NCBI GenBank assembly: GCA_027186245.1
Contig: CP114486.1
Coordinates: 5,299,501 to 5,363,500, forward strand
Origin: Coriaria nepalensis
Taxonomy: Eukaryota > Streptophyta > Magnoliopsida > Cucurbitales > Coriariaceae
Length of the DNA: 64,000 nucleotides
Direction: 5' to 3'
Part shown: piece after piece, positions 62,456-64,000 of the stretch
How the letters are laid out: the number at the start of each line of letters is the position of its first letter
Position numbering within the stretch: position 1 is the stretch's first letter
Made by a program: the position numbers and the translations under genes
The notes under the pieces: generated by a model
What the model was told of the DNA's origin: nothing
The model's database searches: none
The model's input: only the letters and a program-made list of their open reading frames with translations

Positions 62456-63370
62456 AATGTAATCAAATGACTCTTACATATATAAATGTGTAATCAAATT
62501 AAAATTATTGAGATATTCTGAAGTCATAACCAATCCATGAAATCAAATCGGATGTTTACGATGTAATCTTATTTTTACGAATTCGAATGCTCGTGATATG
62601 ATAGAAAAGATACACCATATACATACATTATAAACTACAAACATTATATTCATTCATCACATCACCCATCACATAAAAGTGAATTTGTGATTGTGATGAA
62701 ATTTTGTGTGCTCATGTGATTGTAATGGAGTTTTGTGTGCCCATGGCAATGTATGACATATATATATACTTAAATTATTATATATTCCTTTAAGATTTAT
62801 CAAAATATAACTAAAAATAGTTGATCATCAAACCTAATATTGACTTATATTTAAACTTATAATGTAATGCATATAAAATGACCCCCTTGTGATTTTCAAA
62901 ATTTCAAATGATCCATTAATAATATTAATAAAATATCAAACGATCTACTTATAATATTAATATATAAATTAAAAGGTACAAAAGTCTTTTCATTTGAAAA
63001 AAAAAAACAGTTGACTATTTTAACTTTTAATGGATGAATTTATTTGTAACTTAAAGAAAATCTAAAAAATTCCATTTATAATTCCTAAAACCTTAAGTAA
63101 TATACTTGTAATATCACTAAACTCCAAGAGATCCAAAGATAATTTGCCCGTAAAGTTGTGGTCAAGGATTCAAAATTCCACTGTATTAAAATTTTAATTT
63201 AATGAAGGTAAAAACTTAGAACACTTGCTTTTGCATATGAAAGTTTATCCAGGACATATTTAGAACACTTGCAATTTTAGCTTATCCTTGTGCAAATCCA
63301 ATGTGTAGGTAGACAATGCTAGTGGTAAATTTGAGAGAGAGTACATATAAATACCCTAGACCCTAAACCA
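62456..63370. other. Intergenic, no feature seen
   Basis: AT-rich. GTGATTGTGATGAAATTTTGTG and GTGATTGTAATGGAGTTTTGTG form a short local duplication near 62688-62740. No gene. Confidence 0.5.
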
Positions 63371-63643
63371 ATCAATCCATTGGACTGCAATCCAAATTTA
63401 TTTGTTCACACAACTGACATATATCTGGGTTTCAAAATACAATCAAACACCAGCTTGTATATCATCTCGATTCAAGTTTAGTGTACCCAGAATTAGCTTG
63501 TCTAAATTCTTCTGATTAGATGAACCATGAAAAACACACATCCCAAAAGGGAAAACATGATCAAATAAACCCAAACAAACCCAACTAAGGATGTATTACA
63601 TACAAAGCAAGTTTCCTCTTCCAACAGGAGCCTTGCTGTTTCA

Positions 63644-63709
63644 TCATGAGGAAAAGAACACCCTTTCTTCCCCCCCTTTTTGTTGAACTTCAGAGTCGGC
63701 ATCTGCAAT
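63644..63709 (-). CDS. Possible last coding exon of a gene beyond the right edge
   Basis: After a CTTCAG acceptor-like site the minus strand reads IADADSEVQQKGGEERVF and ends FSS-stop. Sequence downstream is of higher complexity than the flanking intergenic DNA and has AATAAA (reverse complement near 63389), as a 3' UTR would. No earlier exon could be placed before the window ends. The longer frame through the same bases (63502-63813) has no recognisable domain. The family is unknown. Confidence 0.3.
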   Translation of the reverse strand: MADADSEVQQKGGEERVFFSS

Positions 63710-64000
63710 CTGAAGTCCATGGCACAAAAAAGAAACACTGCAGTAAAATCAGAAACAAAACAAAAAGGTGGTAAGAAAACCAACCAAAATCCTGCTGCAT
63801 CTACAAATTCCATTAAACAAATGATAACAATGAACAGAAAGCACTTTCCAAGTCTACTTGAAATTAATCACATATCATGGCATCGCAAGTACTTACTAAA
63901 AAGTCTAGTTACTCGAAGAATTAAGCCACCCGAAAAAGCATTTTATCTAATACATTTCAATGCACTCTTCGTTTTTTCGACAATCACATTCACAATCTAT

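Noticed and set aside
63502..63813. 103-residue minus-strand frame
   Set aside because: No family match recognised; a short spliced exon inside it is at least as likely and is listed with low confidence.
1..64000. CRISPR arrays, operons, biosynthetic gene cluster
   Set aside because: The sequence is a plant chromosome. Only one terpene synthase is present, with no cytochrome P450 or other tailoring enzyme nearby.

Overview
This window is nuclear DNA from a flowering plant, almost certainly a eudicot. The signs are many GT-AG introns in protein-coding genes, AT-rich intergenic DNA with microsatellites, decayed Copia, Gypsy and hAT elements, cytosolic-type tRNA genes, and plant-only families (WOX9, class III peroxidase, TPS-a terpene synthase, AP2/ERF, SNI1). 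No bacterial feature or CRISPR array was seen.

Layout. 1-11 kb: four copies of a tRNA-Gly(GCC) gene followed directly by a C/D-box snoRNA-like sequence. Two are on the plus strand to the left of the API5 gene (3.5-7.8 kb, minus). Two are on the minus strand to its right, one of them a relic. Both sides also carry fragments of a gibberellin 2-oxidase first exon, so the flanks look like an old inverted duplication around API5. 11-18 kb: an unrecognised coding-like fragment, a small hAT-type element, an ATP11-family F1-ATPase assembly factor (minus) and a class III peroxidase of the PER19 type (plus). 18-23 kb: Gypsy gag and Copia RNase H relics. 23.8-26.1 kb: a complete seven-exon sesquiterpene synthase (plus). 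28.4-33.2 kb: D-aminoacyl-tRNA deacylase (plus) and SNI1 (minus), convergent; then tRNA-Glu(CTC). 37.3 kb: an AP2/ERF gene with a C-terminal EDLL motif. 40-45.6 kb: hAT transposase and Copia relics and a TRIM-like element. 50.1-52.3 kb: WOX9. 54-62.5 kb: a decayed minus-strand Copia element, interrupted by plus-strand LTR-like DNA and containing a 1.3-kb tandem duplication. The right edge may hold the last exon of a minus-strand gene.

The intact genes do not form a pathway. From memory of the Arabidopsis map, API5/ATP11/PER19 match three consecutive loci (At2g34040-34060, with WOX9 nearby at At2g33880), and ERF/DTD/SNI1 match At4g18450-18470. Two Arabidopsis neighbourhoods therefore appear joined here, with the terpene synthase and its repeats at the junction. 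Exon boundaries were placed by hand from splice signals and reading phase. All seven multi-exon models close in frame, but transcripts have not been checked.
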